The notes: generated from the sequence alone by a model not told the origin. A stretch of DNA of 64,000 nucleotides from Geodermatophilus dictyosporus (GCF_900115505.1 NZ_FOWQ01000001.1:62001-126000), one strand, 5' to 3'; counted from the stretch's first letter, positions 8,607 to 20,162 are shown. Numbers and translations are program-made.

Positions 8607-8986
8607 CGCTGGTCGCGGCGCAGCGGGTGGTCGGCCGGCACCTCGACGAGCACCAGCTGCACGCCGTCGGGGTCGGCGACGGTGGCCTCGAGCAGCCCCC
8701 ACGGCTGCTGACGGGGCTCCTCGAGGACCGGCACGCCGGCCGCCGCCAGCCGGTCGACCTCCGCGGCCAGGTCGCGCACCTGCACCCACAGCGCCAGCCC
8801 GCGCGGCGGTCCGGCGGCGGCGCCGGACACCTCGAGCAGGCCGTTGCCCAGGAAGAAGACGACGCCGGGGTGCTCCGGCGGCCCGAACTCGCGGTGCACG
8901 GCCAGACCGAGGACGTCACGGTAGAACGCCTGCGACCGCACGGGGTCGGCGGTGCGGAGCAGGACCCGGCTGCTGAGCACGTCCAC
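8603..8986 (-). CDS. VOC (glyoxalase/bleomycin resistance fold) family protein
   Basis: 127 residues, a single vicinal-oxygen-chelate unit. It begins with the strand SSRVLLRTADPVRSQAFYRDVLGL, contains EVSGAAAGPPRGLALWVQVRDL, and ends PWGLLEATVADPDGVQLVLVE, the usual last strand with its metal-position Glu. The family includes lyases, dioxygenases and drug-binding proteins; the function is not assignable. Start is GTG 8986 (or 8980), only 19 bases from the divergent pentapeptide gene. Its stop overlaps the preceding gene's stop in CTAG. Confidence 0.8.
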   Translation of the reverse strand: MDVLSSRVLLRTADPVRSQAFYRDVLGLAVHREFGPPEHPGVVFFLGNGLLEVSGAAAGPPRGLALWVQVRDLAAEVDRLAAAGVPVLEEPRQQPWGLLEATVADPDGVQLVLVEVPADHPLRRDQR

Positions 8987-9005
8987 CCGGGCATCATGGA
9001 CTCCC

Positions 9006-9833
9006 GTGACCCCCGCCGCCGCCGACGCCCGTGCGGGGCTGCGGGCCGACTGCACCCGCTGCGCCGGGCTGTGCTGCGTGGCACCGGCCTTCGCCGCCTC
9101 GGCCGACTTCGCGATCGACAAGCCCGCCGGCTCCGCCTGCCCCCACCTCGGCGGTGACGACCGCTGCGGCATCCACGGGCAGCTGCGCGAGCGCGGCTTC
9201 GCCGGCTGCACGGTGTTCGACTGCTTCGGCGCCGGCCAGCAGACGGTGCAGGTGACCTTCGGCGGTGCCGCGGGCTGGCGGGCGGACCGGGAGCGGGCGG
9301 CGGAGGTCTCCACCGCCTTCGTCGTCCAGCGGCAGCTGCACGAGCTGCTCTGGTACCTGACCGAGGCACTGGCACTCGACGCCGCCGCGCCGCTGCGCCG
9401 GGAACTCGCCGCCGCCCGCGACCGCACTGCGGCGCTGACCGCCGCGACGCCGCAGGAGCTCGCCGCCGTCGACACCGCCGCGCTGCGCCGGGAGGCCGGC
9501 GCGCTGCTGACCTCGGTGAGCGAGCTGGCCCGCTCCGGGGTGCGGCCGCGGGGGAGGGACCGGCGCGGGGCCGACCTCGTCGGTGCTGACCTGCGCCGGG
9601 CCCGGCTGCGGGCCGCCGGCCTGCGCGGGGCCTACCTGATCGGCGCCGACCTGCGCGGCGCGGACCTGTACCGCACCGACCTGCTCGGCGCCGACCTGCG
9701 GGCCGCCGACCTGCGCGGCGCCGACCTCTCCGGTGCGCTGTTCGTCACCCGGCCGCAGGTGGCCGCCGCCCGCGGCGACGCCGCCACCCGCCTGCCGGCC
9801 GGTCTGGAGCACCCGCCGCACTGGGACGGCTAG
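9006..9833 (+). CDS. YkgJ-like Cys cluster domain fused to pentapeptide repeats
   Basis: 275 residues. The N-terminal half has a Zn/Fe-chelate style Cys cluster (CTRCAGLCC, later ACPHL, RCGIHG and GCTVFDCFG), like YkgJ/CxxCxxCC proteins. The C-terminal third is a pentapeptide repeat run of about ten A(D/N)LxG units (for example GADLVGADLRRARL, GADLRGADLY). Pentapeptide repeats form a right-handed beta helix. Role unknown. GTG 9006 is chosen because it directly precedes the conserved domain and leaves 19 bases to the divergent VOC gene. Confidence 0.75.
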   Translation: MTPAAADARAGLRADCTRCAGLCCVAPAFAASADFAIDKPAGSACPHLGGDDRCGIHGQLRERGFAGCTVFDCFGAGQQTVQVTFGGAAGWRADRERAAEVSTAFVVQRQLHELLWYLTEALALDAAAPLRRELAAARDRTAALTAATPQELAAVDTAALRREAGALLTSVSELARSGVRPRGRDRRGADLVGADLRRARLRAAGLRGAYLIGADLRGADLYRTDLLGADLRAADLRGADLSGALFVTRPQVAAARGDAATRLPAGLEHPPHWDG

Positions 9834-10261
9834 ACCAGGTCGTCGTCCTCCGGCCGGCCGCGGCGGCGCAGCAGGCCGGTGACGCCGGCGACCCGCGACT
9901 GCGCCTGGTGCAGTGTCGCGATCAGCGGCCGGAGGTCCTCGTCGATCGTGCGGATGATGTCCGGGACCTTCTCCACCACCGGGTCGTCGAGCACCCGGCC
10001 CACCCGCTCCAGCCCGGGCTTGAGCGCCCGCACCGGCTCCTCCAGCTCCCCGACCAGGGTCTCCAGCCGCTCGGCGGTGCGCTGCGCCGAGGCGATCGCC
10101 GACGTCGCCGTCGAGGTGGCCGCGATCAGCTCGCGGACGGCGCCGTTGAGCTCGGTCAGCGTGCGCGGCAGCTGCGCGAGCGCCTCGGTCTGCGCCTGCA
10201 GCGCGGTCAGCAGCTCGGTGAAGCCGGGGATCTTCGGCATGCCGAGGCGGAAGGGGTCCAC
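9830..10261 (-). CDS. Hypothetical helical protein, downstream of pntB
   Basis: 143 residues, unrecognised. Mostly heptad-like helix from about residue 20 to 120 with Leu/Ala-rich LTALQAQTEALAQL and AQRTAERLETLVGELEEPV, a segment VPDIIRTIDEDLRPL, and a basic-acidic tail. No signal peptide. It resembles small phasin-like or apolipophorin-like helical proteins only in composition. It follows pntB by 47 bases on the same strand. GTG 10261 is preferred over ATG 10240 since a GGGGGCG lies upstream. Its stop shares CTAG with the convergent gene. Confidence 0.5.
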   Translation of the reverse strand: MDPFRLGMPKIPGFTELLTALQAQTEALAQLPRTLTELNGAVRELIAATSTATSAIASAQRTAERLETLVGELEEPVRALKPGLERVGRVLDDPVVEKVPDIIRTIDEDLRPLIATLHQAQSRVAGVTGLLRRRGRPEDDDLV

Positions 10262-10308
10262 GGTGGCAACCGTCGCGCCCCCGCCGTCCGGTGCGCAACC
10301 GCAGCGGG

Positions 10309-11718
10309 CTACAGCGCGCGGAGGATGTCCTCGACCCGCTCGCGGGCGTCGCCGAAGAGCATCCGGGTGTTCTCGCGGAAGAACAGCGGGTTCTGCACGC
10401 CGGCGTACCCGGTGCTCATCGACCGCTTGAACACCACGACGTGCCCGGCGTCCCACACGTGCAGCACCGGCATGCCGGCGATCGGGCTGGCCGGGTCCTC
10501 GGCCGCGGCCGGGTTCACCGTGTCGTTGGCGCCGATGACCAGGACGACGTCGGTCTTGGCGAGGTCGTCGTTGATCTCGTCCATCTCCAGGACGACGTCG
10601 TAGGGCACCCGGGCCTCGGCCAGCAGCACGTTCATGTGCCCGGGCAGGCGGCCGGCGACCGGGTGGATGCCGAAGCGGACGTCGACGCCCTTGTCGGAGA
10701 GCGTGCGGGTGAGCTCGGCGACGGCGTTCTGCGCGTGCGCCACCGCCATCCCGTAGCCGGGGGTGATGACCACCGAGTCGGCGTCGCGCAGCAGCTGCGC
10801 GACCTCCTCGGCGGTGACCTCGGTGTGCTCGCCGTCGACGTCCCCGGAGGCCGCGGTGGCGCCCTCGTTGCCGAACCCGCCGGCGATGACCGACAGGAAC
10901 GAGCGGTTCATCGCCTGGCACATGATGTAGGACAGGTAGGCACCCGAGGAGCCCACCAGCGCGCCGGTGACGATCAGCAGGTCGTTGTCGAGCAGGAAGC
11001 CCGAGGCGGCGGCCGCCCAGCCCGAGTAGCTGTTGAGCATCGAGACGACGACCGGCATGTCGCCACCGCCGATCGAGGCGACCAGGTGCCAGCCCAGCGC
11101 CAGCGCCAGCACGGTCAGCCCCGACAGCACCGCCAGCCCCGGCGAGACGACGAACACCACGGTGAGGACGGCGAAGGCGGCCAGCGCGCCGACGTTGAGC
11201 GCGTTCTTGCCGGGCAGCACGAGCGGGTTGCTCCGGATCCGGCCCGACAGCTTGAGGAAGGCCACGATCGAGCCGGTGAAGGTGACCGCGCCGATGAACA
11301 CGCCGATCGCCACCTCGGCGGAGTGGATGCCCACCGGCAGCCCCAGCTCCTCGGCCTCGCCGGCCGGGGCGCCCTCCACCGACAGGTAGCCGTTCCAGCC
11401 GACCAGCACGGCGGCCAGGCCGACGAAGCTGTGCAGCAGCGCGATGAGCTCGGGCATGCCGGTCATCTCGACGATCCGGGCCCGCCAGATGCCGATGACC
11501 GCGCCGAGCACCATCGCGACGACGATCAGCCCGACCGACAGCGCGTTCCCGTTGCGCCAGGCCAGCCCGACGGTGGCGACCAGGGCGACGGCCATGCCGG
11601 CCATGCCGTAGGCGTTGCCCGCCTTGGCCGTCTCGTGCCTGGACAGGCCGGCGAGGCTGAGGACGAACAGCAGGCCGGCGACGATGTAGGCCGCGGACGC
11701 GGCGGTGCTGGCGCTCAT
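10309..11718 (-). CDS. pntB: NAD(P) transhydrogenase subunit beta
   Basis: 469 residues, the family's usual length. About nine membrane helices occupy the first two-thirds (opening [17 protein letters not shown]). The C-terminal NADP(H)-binding domain III follows, with [18 protein letters not shown] and [10 protein letters not shown]. With PntA it forms the membrane enzyme that uses the proton gradient to make NADPH from NADH. It starts two bases after the pntA stop (TGA CC ATG), so the two are coupled. It is translated from the minus strand after pntA. Confidence 0.95.
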   Translation of the reverse strand: MSASTAASAAYIVAGLLFVLSLAGLSRHETAKAGNAYGMAGMAVALVATVGLAWRNGNALSVGLIVVAMVLGAVIGIWRARIVEMTGMPELIALLHSFVGLAAVLVGWNGYLSVEGAPAGEAEELGLPVGIHSAEVAIGVFIGAVTFTGSIVAFLKLSGRIRSNPLVLPGKNALNVGALAAFAVLTVVFVVSPGLAVLSGLTVLALALGWHLVASIGGGDMPVVVSMLNSYSGWAAAASGFLLDNDLLIVTGALVGSSGAYLSYIMCQAMNRSFLSVIAGGFGNEGATAASGDVDGEHTEVTAEEVAQLLRDADSVVITPGYGMAVAHAQNAVAELTRTLSDKGVDVRFGIHPVAGRLPGHMNVLLAEARVPYDVVLEMDEINDDLAKTDVVLVIGANDTVNPAAAEDPASPIAGMPVLHVWDAGHVVVFKRSMSTGYAGVQNPLFFRENTRMLFGDARERVEDILRAL

Positions 11719-11720
11719 GG

Positions 11721-13262
11721 TCAGGCCCTCCGGAACATGCCGAGCATGCGGCGGGTCACCGCGAAGCCACCGAAGACGTTGATGCTGGCGAGCAGCACCG
11801 CGAGGAAGGCCAGCACGGTCACCACCGTGCTGACGTGCCCGAGCTGCAGCAGGGCGCCGACCACGATGATCCCGGAGATCGCGTTGGTGACGCTCATCAG
11901 CGGCGTGTGCAGCGCGTGGTGCACGTGCCCGATGACGTAGAAGCCGACGACGACGGCGAGGGCGAAGACGGTCAGGTTGCCGATCAGCTGGTCGGGGGAG
12001 AAGGCGGCCAGCAGGAACAGCAGGGCGGCGGCCAGGCCGACCAGCGCGGCCCGCCGCCCGGGCGCGGGCGCCTTCACCGGTGGCGGCAGCGGCGCCGGTG
12101 GTGGCGCGGCGGCCGCGGGGGCGGCGGAGACCTGCACCGGCGGCGGGGGCCACATCCGCTCGCCGGCCCGTGCCACGGTCATGCCGCGCACGACGACGTC
12201 GTCGAGGTCGAGCACGAGCCGGCCGTCCTTGCCGGGGGTGAGCAGCTTGAGCAGGTTGACCAGGTTGGTGGCGAACAGCTGGCTGGCCTGGGCCGGCAGC
12301 CGGGCGGGCAGGTCGGTGTAGCCGATGATCGTGACGCCGTTCGGCGTGGTGACCACCTCGTCGGGCACCGAGCCGGCCACGTTGCCGCCCTGGGCGGCGG
12401 CCATGTCCACCACCACCGAGCCCGGCTTCATGCTGGCCACCATCTCCTCGGTGAGCAGCCGGGGTGCCGGCCGGCCGGGGATCAGCGCGGTGGTGATGAC
12501 GACGTCGACGTCGCGGGCCTGCTCGGCGTACATGACCGCGGCCCGGGCGTCGAAGCTCTCGCTGGTGACCGACGCGTAGCCGGTGCCCGACCCCGTGGCC
12601 TGCTCCTCCTCGTCGGCGGGGACACCGACGTACTCGCCGCCGAGCGAGCGCACCTGCTCGGCCACCTCGGGGCGGACGTCGGTGGCCCGCACGATCGCGC
12701 CGAGGCTGCTGGCCGCGCCGATCGCGGCCAGCCCGGCGACGCCGGCGCCCGCGACGAAGACCTTGGCCGGCGGCACCTTGCCCGCGGCGGTCACCTGGCC
12801 GGTGAAGAACCGGCCGAAGGCGTGCGCGGCCTCCACCACGGCGCGGTAGCCGGCGATGTTGGCCATGGAGCTCAGCACGTCGAGCGACTGCGCCCGCGAG
12901 ATGCGGGGCACGGCGTCCATCGCCAGCGCGGTGACGCCGCGGGCGACCAGCGCGTCGAGCAGCTCGGGCGCCAGCGCCGGGGCCAGCAGGCTGACCAGCA
13001 CCGCGTCGGGGCGCAGCAGGGCGACCTCGTCGAACGTGGGGGCGTTCACGTGCAGGACGACGTCGGCGCCCCAGGCCTGCGCCGCCGAGCCGATCCGCGC
13101 CCCGGCCGCGACGTAGGCCTCGTCGGGGGAGTCCGCGCGGGCGCCGGCACCGGCCTCGACGAGCACCTCGTGGCCCAGCGCGCACAGCTGGCCGACGCTG
13201 GTGGGGGTCGCGGCGACGCGCGTCTCGTTCCGTCGGGTCTCTGCGGGCACGCCGATCAGCAC
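11721..13262 (-). CDS. pntA: NAD(P) transhydrogenase subunit alpha
   Basis: About 513 residues. NAD(H)-binding domain I begins [19 protein letters not shown] and has [18 protein letters not shown] as its dinucleotide fold. A Pro/Ala linker (about 365-400) leads to four membrane helices (ending [17 protein letters not shown]). This is the undivided alpha chain as in E. coli, not the split alpha1/alpha2 form. Start GTG 13262 gives the usual N-terminus and is preceded by GAGGGAG; GTG 13268 is two codons longer. First gene of the pntAB operon. Confidence 0.93.
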   Translation of the reverse strand: MLIGVPAETRRNETRVAATPTSVGQLCALGHEVLVEAGAGARADSPDEAYVAAGARIGSAAQAWGADVVLHVNAPTFDEVALLRPDAVLVSLLAPALAPELLDALVARGVTALAMDAVPRISRAQSLDVLSSMANIAGYRAVVEAAHAFGRFFTGQVTAAGKVPPAKVFVAGAGVAGLAAIGAASSLGAIVRATDVRPEVAEQVRSLGGEYVGVPADEEEQATGSGTGYASVTSESFDARAAVMYAEQARDVDVVITTALIPGRPAPRLLTEEMVASMKPGSVVVDMAAAQGGNVAGSVPDEVVTTPNGVTIIGYTDLPARLPAQASQLFATNLVNLLKLLTPGKDGRLVLDLDDVVVRGMTVARAGERMWPPPPVQVSAAPAAAAPPPAPLPPPVKAPAPGRRAALVGLAAALLFLLAAFSPDQLIGNLTVFALAVVVGFYVIGHVHHALHTPLMSVTNAISGIIVVGALLQLGHVSTVVTVLAFLAVLLASINVFGGFAVTRRMLGMFRRA

Positions 13263-13426
13263 GCGCACTCCCTCACAGCTCGGGGCCGGCGGGCTGCGCC
13301 GGCGGGGCCTGGCGTGGTGCAGCGGGGGAGGCGGGCGGCCGGACCCCGGGGCTGCATCGTGGCAGGCCACCGGGACCGCACGGTCCACCGGTACCGGAAC
13401 GTGACGCGGATCGCAGGGGGATCCGG

Positions 13427-14671
13427 TCAGCGCCCGGCCGCCACCACGCGGTCGGTGACGTCGCGCAGCACCGCCGGCCAGTCCTCCAGGACCGCCTCGC
13501 GACCGGTCCGGACGACGACGACGTCGGAGGCCGGGTCGACGGCGACGAACTGGCCCTTGTTGCCGCGCGCGAGGAAGCGGCCCTCCCGCTCGAGGTCGAG
13601 CCACCACCAGTACTGGTAGTGCTCGGCCGGGTCGCCCGAGGTGTCGCGCGCGGTGGCCTCGGCGACCCAGTCGGCCGGGACCACCTGCCGGTCGCCGGCC
13701 CGGCCCTCGCGGGCGAACAGCAGGCCGAAGCGGGCGTAGTCGAGCGCCCGGGCGTTGAACCCGCTCTCCATCTTGGGGAAGCGCTGCGCCTCGCTGTCGG
13801 CGCTCCAGCTCGCGTCGGCCTCGGCGCCCATCGGCCCCCAGAGCACCTCGGCGGCGTACTCCTCGACCGGCCGGCCCACCGCCCGCTCCAGCGCCAGGCC
13901 GACCAGCAGCGGGTTGTAGTTGTTGTAGAGCCACGTCCGGCCCGGCGGCTCGACGATCTCGGCGGTGAGGGCGAGGGCGCGCAGGTCGGGGTCGTAGTAG
14001 GTCAGCGCGTCGTCGCTCCAGGGCAGGCCCTGCTCCTCGTAGGCCAGCCCGGAGGACATGGTCACCAGGTGCCGCAGCGTGACGTCGGCGAAGCGCGGGT
14101 CGCGGTCGAGCAGCTCGGGCACGTAGGCGGTCACCGGGTCGTCGAGGCCGCCGATCTCGCCGCGGCCGATCGCGATGCCGACCAGCGTCGACAGCACCGA
14201 CTTGGCCACGGAGAACGACGTCTGCAGCGACTCCCTCGACCGGCCCTCGCCGTACCACTCGAGCAGCACCTCGTCACCGCGCAGCACGACGAAGGACGTC
14301 GACCGTGTCCGCCGGAGCAGCTGCTCGAGGTCCTCGGCCCCGCTGCCGGGCACGGTGACCTCGTCGAGGACACCGGCCGGCAGCGAGCCCGGGCGCAGCG
14401 GCAGGACGTCGTCGCCCGCGGGGACCGGCAGCGACGGGAAGCGGAGCCGGTCGTCGACGTCGGCGTCCGTCCAGACGACGGCGCGGGCGACGCCGGAGGA
14501 GTCCAGCGACGCCCGGGCCCACAGCTGCAGCCCACCGGCGGCCACCGCCGTCCAGACGAGGACGGCGACCAGTGCGGCGGCCACCCGGCCGCGGCGGCGG
14601 CGGACCGCACGGGCCGCGGCCCACGCCAGCCCGGTGGCGGCCAGGGCGGCGAGGAGGAGCCAGGCGAGCAC
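13427..14671 (-). CDS. Beta-lactamase-fold serine hydrolase, membrane-anchored
   Basis: 414 residues. Two hydrophobic segments at the N-terminus ([20 protein letters not shown] and [18 protein letters not shown]) flank a basic loop, so the catalytic domain is probably outside the membrane. The domain has the Ser-x-x-Lys motif in SFSVAKS, a YNN-type second motif in LYNNYNP and a GNKGQ in place of the third motif. This is the class C beta-lactamase/esterase/DD-peptidase group; it need not confer resistance. Start GTG 14671. Confidence 0.8.
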   Translation of the reverse strand: MLAWLLLAALAATGLAWAAARAVRRRRGRVAAALVAVLVWTAVAAGGLQLWARASLDSSGVARAVVWTDADVDDRLRFPSLPVPAGDDVLPLRPGSLPAGVLDEVTVPGSGAEDLEQLLRRTRSTSFVVLRGDEVLLEWYGEGRSRESLQTSFSVAKSVLSTLVGIAIGRGEIGGLDDPVTAYVPELLDRDPRFADVTLRHLVTMSSGLAYEEQGLPWSDDALTYYDPDLRALALTAEIVEPPGRTWLYNNYNPLLVGLALERAVGRPVEEYAAEVLWGPMGAEADASWSADSEAQRFPKMESGFNARALDYARFGLLFAREGRAGDRQVVPADWVAEATARDTSGDPAEHYQYWWWLDLEREGRFLARGNKGQFVAVDPASDVVVVRTGREAVLEDWPAVLRDVTDRVVAAGR

Positions 14672-14757
14672 GACGCCGGACCCTAGGCCCCCGAGGCCGG
14701 GAACGGCCGCGGCCGGCGCCCCGAGGGGGACGCCGGCCGCAGCACGTGGCGGGGTGC

Positions 14758-15939
14758 TCAGTCCGCGCGGGTGTAGGGCGCCCCCAGCGGGTCGACCGTC
14801 GGGTAGCCGTCGACCCGCGCGGCGAGCCGGTCGGCGGCCCAGTCGCCGTCGCCGAGCACGTGGTCGATCGCGGTCAGCCGGCTGGTGTAGTGCCCGACCG
14901 AGTACTCCGCGGTGACCCCGATGCCGCCGTGCAGCTGGATGGCCTCCTTGCCGATGTGCCGGCCGGCGCGGCTGGTCTGCAGCCGGGCGCGGTCGGCGGC
15001 GGCGACGACGTCGCCCCCGGCGTCGGCGACCATGCTCGCCCAGAGCGCCGTGCTGCGGGCCAGCTCGAGCGACACGTACATGTCCGCCGCGCGGAAGGTC
15101 AGCGCCTGGAACCGGTTGAGCGTGACGCCGAACTGCTTGCGGGTCCTGAGGTACTCCGCGGTGGTCGTCAGCGCGGTGTCCATCGCCCCGACCGCCTCGT
15201 TGCCGTAGGCGATGCGGGCCAGCGCCTGCGCCCGCTCGACGTCGGCGGACCGGTCGGCCACCGCCGTGCCACCGCCCTCGCCGGACAGCTCGCCGAGCAG
15301 CTCGGCGGGCGTGCCGGCCAGCGTCACGTTCGCCGCGCGGGTGCCGTCGTGGGTGGGGTAGCCGGTGCGGGTCAGCCCCTCGGCGTCGCCCCGCACGAGG
15401 TACAGCGCGGTGCCGCCGTCGACGGCCGCGCTGACCACCAGCACGTCGGCGCGGGCGCCGTGCAGCACCGGCTCCTTGACGCCGGTCAGGCGCCAGGTGC
15501 CGCCGTCCTCGGTGGCGGTCACGCCGCGCGCGGTGGTGCTCCACCGGGTGCCGGGCTCGGCGTGCGCGAAGGCGAGCACGGTCGCGCCCTCGGACAGCGG
15601 CCCGAGGACCGCCTGCCGCTGCGCGGCGGTCCCCACGGCCGCGACCAGGCCGCCGGCGAGGACCACGGACTCGACGAACGGCTCGGGTGCGATGACCCGG
15701 CCCATCTCCTCGGCGACGATGCCGACCTCGATCGGGCCGGCGCCCATGCCGCCGTCCTCCTCGGCGAAGGGCAGGCCGAGCACGCCCATCTCGGCCAGCC
15801 GGGCCCAGGTCTTCTCGTCGAAGCCCGGGTCGGCGGCGACCGTCCGGCGGCGCACCTCGGGGTCGCCGTAGGCCCGCTGCAGCAGGCCGCGGACGGCCTC
15901 GCGCAGGTCGTTCTGCTCGCTGTCGTACTGGAAGTCCAC
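14758..15939 (-). CDS. Acyl-CoA dehydrogenase family protein, PimD-like small chain
   Basis: 393 residues with the acyl-CoA dehydrogenase fold: MDFQYDSEQNDLREAVRGLL, mid beta domain with LTGVKEPVLHG, and C-terminal helices with IQLHGGIGVTAEYSVGHY, the FAD/CoA-contacting region. It lies seven bases after a second acyl-CoA dehydrogenase gene. Such pairs often form heteromeric enzymes in actinobacteria (as in sterol or pimeloyl-CoA degradation). Start is GTG, with GAGGTAG just upstream. Substrate unknown. Confidence 0.85.
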   Translation of the reverse strand: MDFQYDSEQNDLREAVRGLLQRAYGDPEVRRRTVAADPGFDEKTWARLAEMGVLGLPFAEEDGGMGAGPIEVGIVAEEMGRVIAPEPFVESVVLAGGLVAAVGTAAQRQAVLGPLSEGATVLAFAHAEPGTRWSTTARGVTATEDGGTWRLTGVKEPVLHGARADVLVVSAAVDGGTALYLVRGDAEGLTRTGYPTHDGTRAANVTLAGTPAELLGELSGEGGGTAVADRSADVERAQALARIAYGNEAVGAMDTALTTTAEYLRTRKQFGVTLNRFQALTFRAADMYVSLELARSTALWASMVADAGGDVVAAADRARLQTSRAGRHIGKEAIQLHGGIGVTAEYSVGHYTSRLTAIDHVLGDGDWAADRLAARVDGYPTVDPLGAPYTRAD

Positions 15940-15946
15940 GGCTACC

Positions 15947-17122
<1,176 letters not shown>

Positions 17123-17184
17123 GGGACCTCTCTCCTGACGGCGGCGGTGCCGTCTCGACGTGTGCCCCGACGATCCCACACCGG

Positions 17185-17198
17185 TTACCGGTGAGTAA
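17185..17198. promoter_or_regulatory. Candidate TetR-type operator upstream of the acyl-CoA dehydrogenase pair
   Basis: TTACCGGTGAGTAA is an inverted repeat (TTAC...GTAA) overlapping the direct repeat ACCGGT-T-ACCGGT. It lies 63 bases upstream of the large-chain ATG in an otherwise plain divergent gap. TTAC-N6-GTAA sites are typical of TetR repressors of acyl-CoA metabolism. No regulator gene is adjacent. Confidence 0.4.
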
Positions 17199-17352
17199 GC
17201 ACGCCTCTCCGACCGTTCCGGCTGGGGCACCGACACACTAACCGCCGGTGTTCCACGAGCCGGGCGGCCGCCGGGGACCGGGACGGCGGCCGGCCGGGCG
17301 CGACGGCAGGATGTGCCGCCGGGCCGGTCCCGGTCCGCCGACCCGACAGGAG

Positions 17353-18564
17353 ATGGTCCCCGCGTCCCGCCCCGACCCCGGCCCGGTCGTCGCACCGCCG
17401 GGCACCCGGCTGCTCCTGGCCGCCGTCCTGCTCGCCGCGCTCAACCTGCGCGGGGCCATCGCCGCGGTGGGCCCGGTGCTGGGCGACGTCCGCGCGGACC
17501 TGGGCCTGTCCGCGGCCACCGCCGGGCTGCTGACGACGCTGCCGGTGCTCTGCTTCGCCGTCCTCGCCCCGGCGTGCGCCGCGGCCGGCCGCCGGTTCGG
17601 CCCCGGGCCGGCCGTGCTGGCCTCGCTGGTCCTCCTGGCCGCGGCCCAGGCGCTGCGCGTCCTCGACGGCGCCCCGGTGCTGCTGGCCGGGACGTTCCTG
17701 GCCGGCGCCGCCATGACGGTGGGCAACGTGCTGCTGCCGGCGGTGGTCAAGGCCGGCTTCGGACGGCGGGCGGGCCCGGTCACCGGCCACTACACCGCGG
17801 CGCTGGTGGCCGGGGCCGCGGCGACCGCCGCCCTCACCGCCCCGCTGGCCGGCGCGCTGGGCTGGCGGGGCGCCCTGGCGGCCGAGGGGGTGCTGGCCGT
17901 CGCCGCCGCCGCCGTCTGGGCCGCGGCCGCCCGGCGGACCGGCGCCCTCGCCGCCGCGGCGGTGCCCGGCACCCGCCCGGCCGGGACCGGCCCCCGCCTG
18001 TGGCGGTCCCGGGTCGCCTGGGCGGTGACCGCCGTGCAGGCGCTGCACTCGACGCTGTACTTCTCGCTCACCGCGTGGCTGCCCACGCTGCTGGCCGACC
18101 GCGCCGGCACCGACCTCGCCGCCGGGTCGCTGGCCGCCTCGGTCTACCAGGCCTCCGGCATCGCGGGGAGCCTGCTCGTGCCCGCCGTCCTGGCCCGCCG
18201 GCCGGGGCAGGCGGGGATCGCCCTCGGCGTCGCCGGGCTCTGGGCCGTGCCGGTCGCCGGACTGCTCGTCCTGCCCGCGGCGTGGCCGGCGTGGGCCGTG
18301 GTCGCCGGGCTGGCGCAGGGCGCCGGCATCGCCCTGGCGGTCACCCTGGTGGTGCTGCGCGCCGCCGACGCCGACGTCGCCGGCCGGCTCTCGGGCATGA
18401 GCCAGCTGGTCGGCTACTCCGTCGGTGCCGCGGGGCCGGTGGCCGTCGGCGCGCTGTCGGGGCTCACCGGCGGCTGGACGGCGCCGCTGCTGCTCCTGGC
18501 CGCCGTGGTGCTCGGTCTGGCGCTGGCCGGGGTCGTGGCGGCGCGGCCGGTGCGGATCGGCTGA
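17353..18564 (+). CDS. MFS transporter, CynX/NimT-like
   Basis: About 403 residues with roughly 12 hydrophobic helices. The first helix region LLLAAVLLAALNLRGAIAAVGPVLGDVR (in two parts around LRGAI) and the loop TAGLLTTLPVLCFAVLAP match the cyanate/nitroimidazole-type MFS subfamily. The substrate is uncertain. ATG 17353 is the most plausible start, but its AGGAG directly abuts it; ATG 17311 and 17248 are also in frame. The last 101 bases overlap the convergent DUF3616 gene. Confidence 0.82.
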   Translation: MVPASRPDPGPVVAPPGTRLLLAAVLLAALNLRGAIAAVGPVLGDVRADLGLSAATAGLLTTLPVLCFAVLAPACAAAGRRFGPGPAVLASLVLLAAAQALRVLDGAPVLLAGTFLAGAAMTVGNVLLPAVVKAGFGRRAGPVTGHYTAALVAGAAATAALTAPLAGALGWRGALAAEGVLAVAAAAVWAAAARRTGALAAAAVPGTRPAGTGPRLWRSRVAWAVTAVQALHSTLYFSLTAWLPTLLADRAGTDLAAGSLAASVYQASGIAGSLLVPAVLARRPGQAGIALGVAGLWAVPVAGLLVLPAAWPAWAVVAGLAQGAGIALAVTLVVLRAADADVAGRLSGMSQLVGYSVGAAGPVAVGALSGLTGGWTAPLLLLAAVVLGLALAGVVAARPVRIG

Positions 18565-19642
18565 CCGTCGCCCGGGGCAGCTCGACGACGTCGGCCAGCA
18601 CGCCGCCGTCGGCCGTCAGCCGCCCCGGCGCGGGGCTGTCGTAGACGACCAGCAGCCGGCCGTCGGCCGCCGGGCCGAGCAGGCCGATGCCCTCGGCGTG
18701 GTCGTCGCCGTCGCCGTACGGGAGGGCCAGCTCGCGGGTGAGCCGGTCGCCGCGGACGACGGTCGGCTCCTCCACCGCGCACGCGCCGTGCCAGCGGTAG
18801 ACGTACACCGGCCCGTCGAGGTCCATGGTCGGGCCGGCGAGCACGAGCAGGTCCTCACCCTGCGGGCAGAGGTCGCGCACCCCGAGGCCGGCCAGCCGGA
18901 GCACGTGCTTGCGGTAGCGGCGGCCGTCGGGGAAGCGACGCAGGCGCAGCCGGGTGGGGTCGTGGGCGTCGACCTCGGGGCGCAGCTCGAGCACCACGGC
19001 CCAGCCGCGCAGCACCGGGCCGCGCAGGCCGAGGTGGACGCGGTCGCCGGAGACGGCGATGCCCTCGACGTCGAGGCCGTTGTCCTTGCCGGGGATGGGC
19101 AGGAACGGCGCCAGGTGCTCGTCGTCGGCGAGCAGGTCGCGCAGGTCCCTGCCGCGGGTGCCGAAGACCGCCGCGCGGCGCGTGCCGTCGTCCTCCACCA
19201 GGGTGGGCAGCCCGTCGACGTCGGCCACCGGGATGCGCACCAGCACCTGCCGGCGCGGCTGGCCGGTGACCCTCGCCAGCCGGCGCAGGGCCCGCTCGCC
19301 GTCGTGCTCGTCGCGGATCCGGCGGCGCCGCAGGCTGTGCGAGCCGACGGCCCACAGCGCGTCGCCGGCGCGGGCGAGGCCCTCGATGTCGGCCTCCTCC
19401 TCGACGCCGGGGCCGGTGCCGCCGGGCAGGGGGACGAGGTCGGTGAGGGAGAAGCTGGTCTGGTCGTCGTAGCGGGTGGGGGCGGCCGGGTCGTCGGCCA
19501 CGAGCCGCTCGATCGTGGCGGTCTCGTCGCCGGCCACCCACAGCACCGGGCCGTCGCTGCGCACGGCGGAGAGGTTGGTGTGGGTGGCGCTCGCCCGGGC
19601 GGCGCTGCCGAAGCGGAGGGTCACCGTGCGGGTCGTCGTCAC
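18464..19642 (-). CDS. DUF3616 domain protein
   Basis: 392 residues. A beta-propeller-like protein with repeated strand pairs and the family stretches [47 protein letters not shown] and HAEGIGLL. No signal peptide. Function unknown. The C-terminal 30 or so residues are Pro/Arg/Ala-rich and read through the antisense of the MFS gene's 3' end, so the stop may have been lost and a new one acquired. Start GTG 19642. Confidence 0.75.
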   Translation of the reverse strand: MTTTRTVTLRFGSAARASATHTNLSAVRSDGPVLWVAGDETATIERLVADDPAAPTRYDDQTSFSLTDLVPLPGGTGPGVEEEADIEGLARAGDALWAVGSHSLRRRRIRDEHDGERALRRLARVTGQPRRQVLVRIPVADVDGLPTLVEDDGTRRAAVFGTRGRDLRDLLADDEHLAPFLPIPGKDNGLDVEGIAVSGDRVHLGLRGPVLRGWAVVLELRPEVDAHDPTRLRLRRFPDGRRYRKHVLRLAGLGVRDLCPQGEDLLVLAGPTMDLDGPVYVYRWHGACAVEEPTVVRGDRLTRELALPYGDGDDHAEGIGLLGPAADGRLLVVYDSPAPGRLTADGGVLADVVELPRATVSRSAPAAPPRPRPAPDRAPRRPGAAAAPSSRR

Positions 19643-19705
19643 GGGCGGGCACTGTGGCACGGCCGGCGCCGGGCCGGGAGGTGTCCGTGCGTCGTACCGT
19701 GCGGT

Positions 19706-20101
19706 ATGGACCTCGTCTGCCCCAAGTGCCAGGGCGTCATGCGCACCTACGAGCGCAACGGCGTGCACGTCGACCAGTGCACCGAGTGCCGGGGGATCTT
19801 CCTCGACCGCGGCGAGCTCGAGCGGCTGGTCGACGCGGAGAACTCCTGGCACGGCGCGCCGTCCGTGTCACACGGCTCGCCGCAGCAGCACGGCGCTCCC
19901 CAGCAGCACGGGCAGCCCGCCTACGGCCAGTCGCACGCCGCGCAGTACCCGGCCGCCGGCGGCGCGGGCCTGGGCGCGGTGGTCAACGAGGTGCTCGGTG
20001 CGGTGCGCAGCAGCGGCCACGGCTCCTCGCACGGCTCCTCGCACGGCTCCTACGGTCACAAGAAGCGCAAGGAGTCCTTCCTCTCCGACCTCTTCGGCTG
20101 A
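19706..20101 (+). CDS. TFIIB-type zinc-ribbon protein with Gln/His/Ser-rich tail
   Basis: 131 residues. N-terminal zinc ribbon with CPKCQGVM and [17 protein letters not shown] (zf-TFIIB, first 45 residues). The middle is low-complexity with [10 protein letters not shown] and [12 protein letters not shown] runs, and the end is basic ([13 protein letters not shown]), typical of this actinobacterial family. Probable nucleic-acid or protein contact; role unknown. ATG 19706 lies just before the first Cys pair. A hairpin follows. Confidence 0.82.
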   Translation: MDLVCPKCQGVMRTYERNGVHVDQCTECRGIFLDRGELERLVDAENSWHGAPSVSHGSPQQHGAPQQHGQPAYGQSHAAQYPAAGGAGLGAVVNEVLGAVRSSGHGSSHGSSHGSYGHKKRKESFLSDLFG

Positions 20102-20122
20102 GGCCGGTCCTCGTCCGGCGCC

Positions 20123-20162
20123 CGGTCGTGCTCTGCACACACCTGTGTTCAGAGCACGACCG
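20123..20162. terminator. Terminator-like hairpin after the zinc-ribbon gene
   Basis: 13-base perfect arms (20123-20135 and 20150-20162). The interior also pairs partly (ACAC with GTGT). It lies between the zinc-ribbon stop and the RNase Z start. Confidence 0.6.

Noticed and set aside
13427-14671. Antibiotic-resistance beta-lactamase
   Set aside because: The motifs place it in the broad serine hydrolase/esterase group with two N-terminal membrane segments; nothing points to true resistance.
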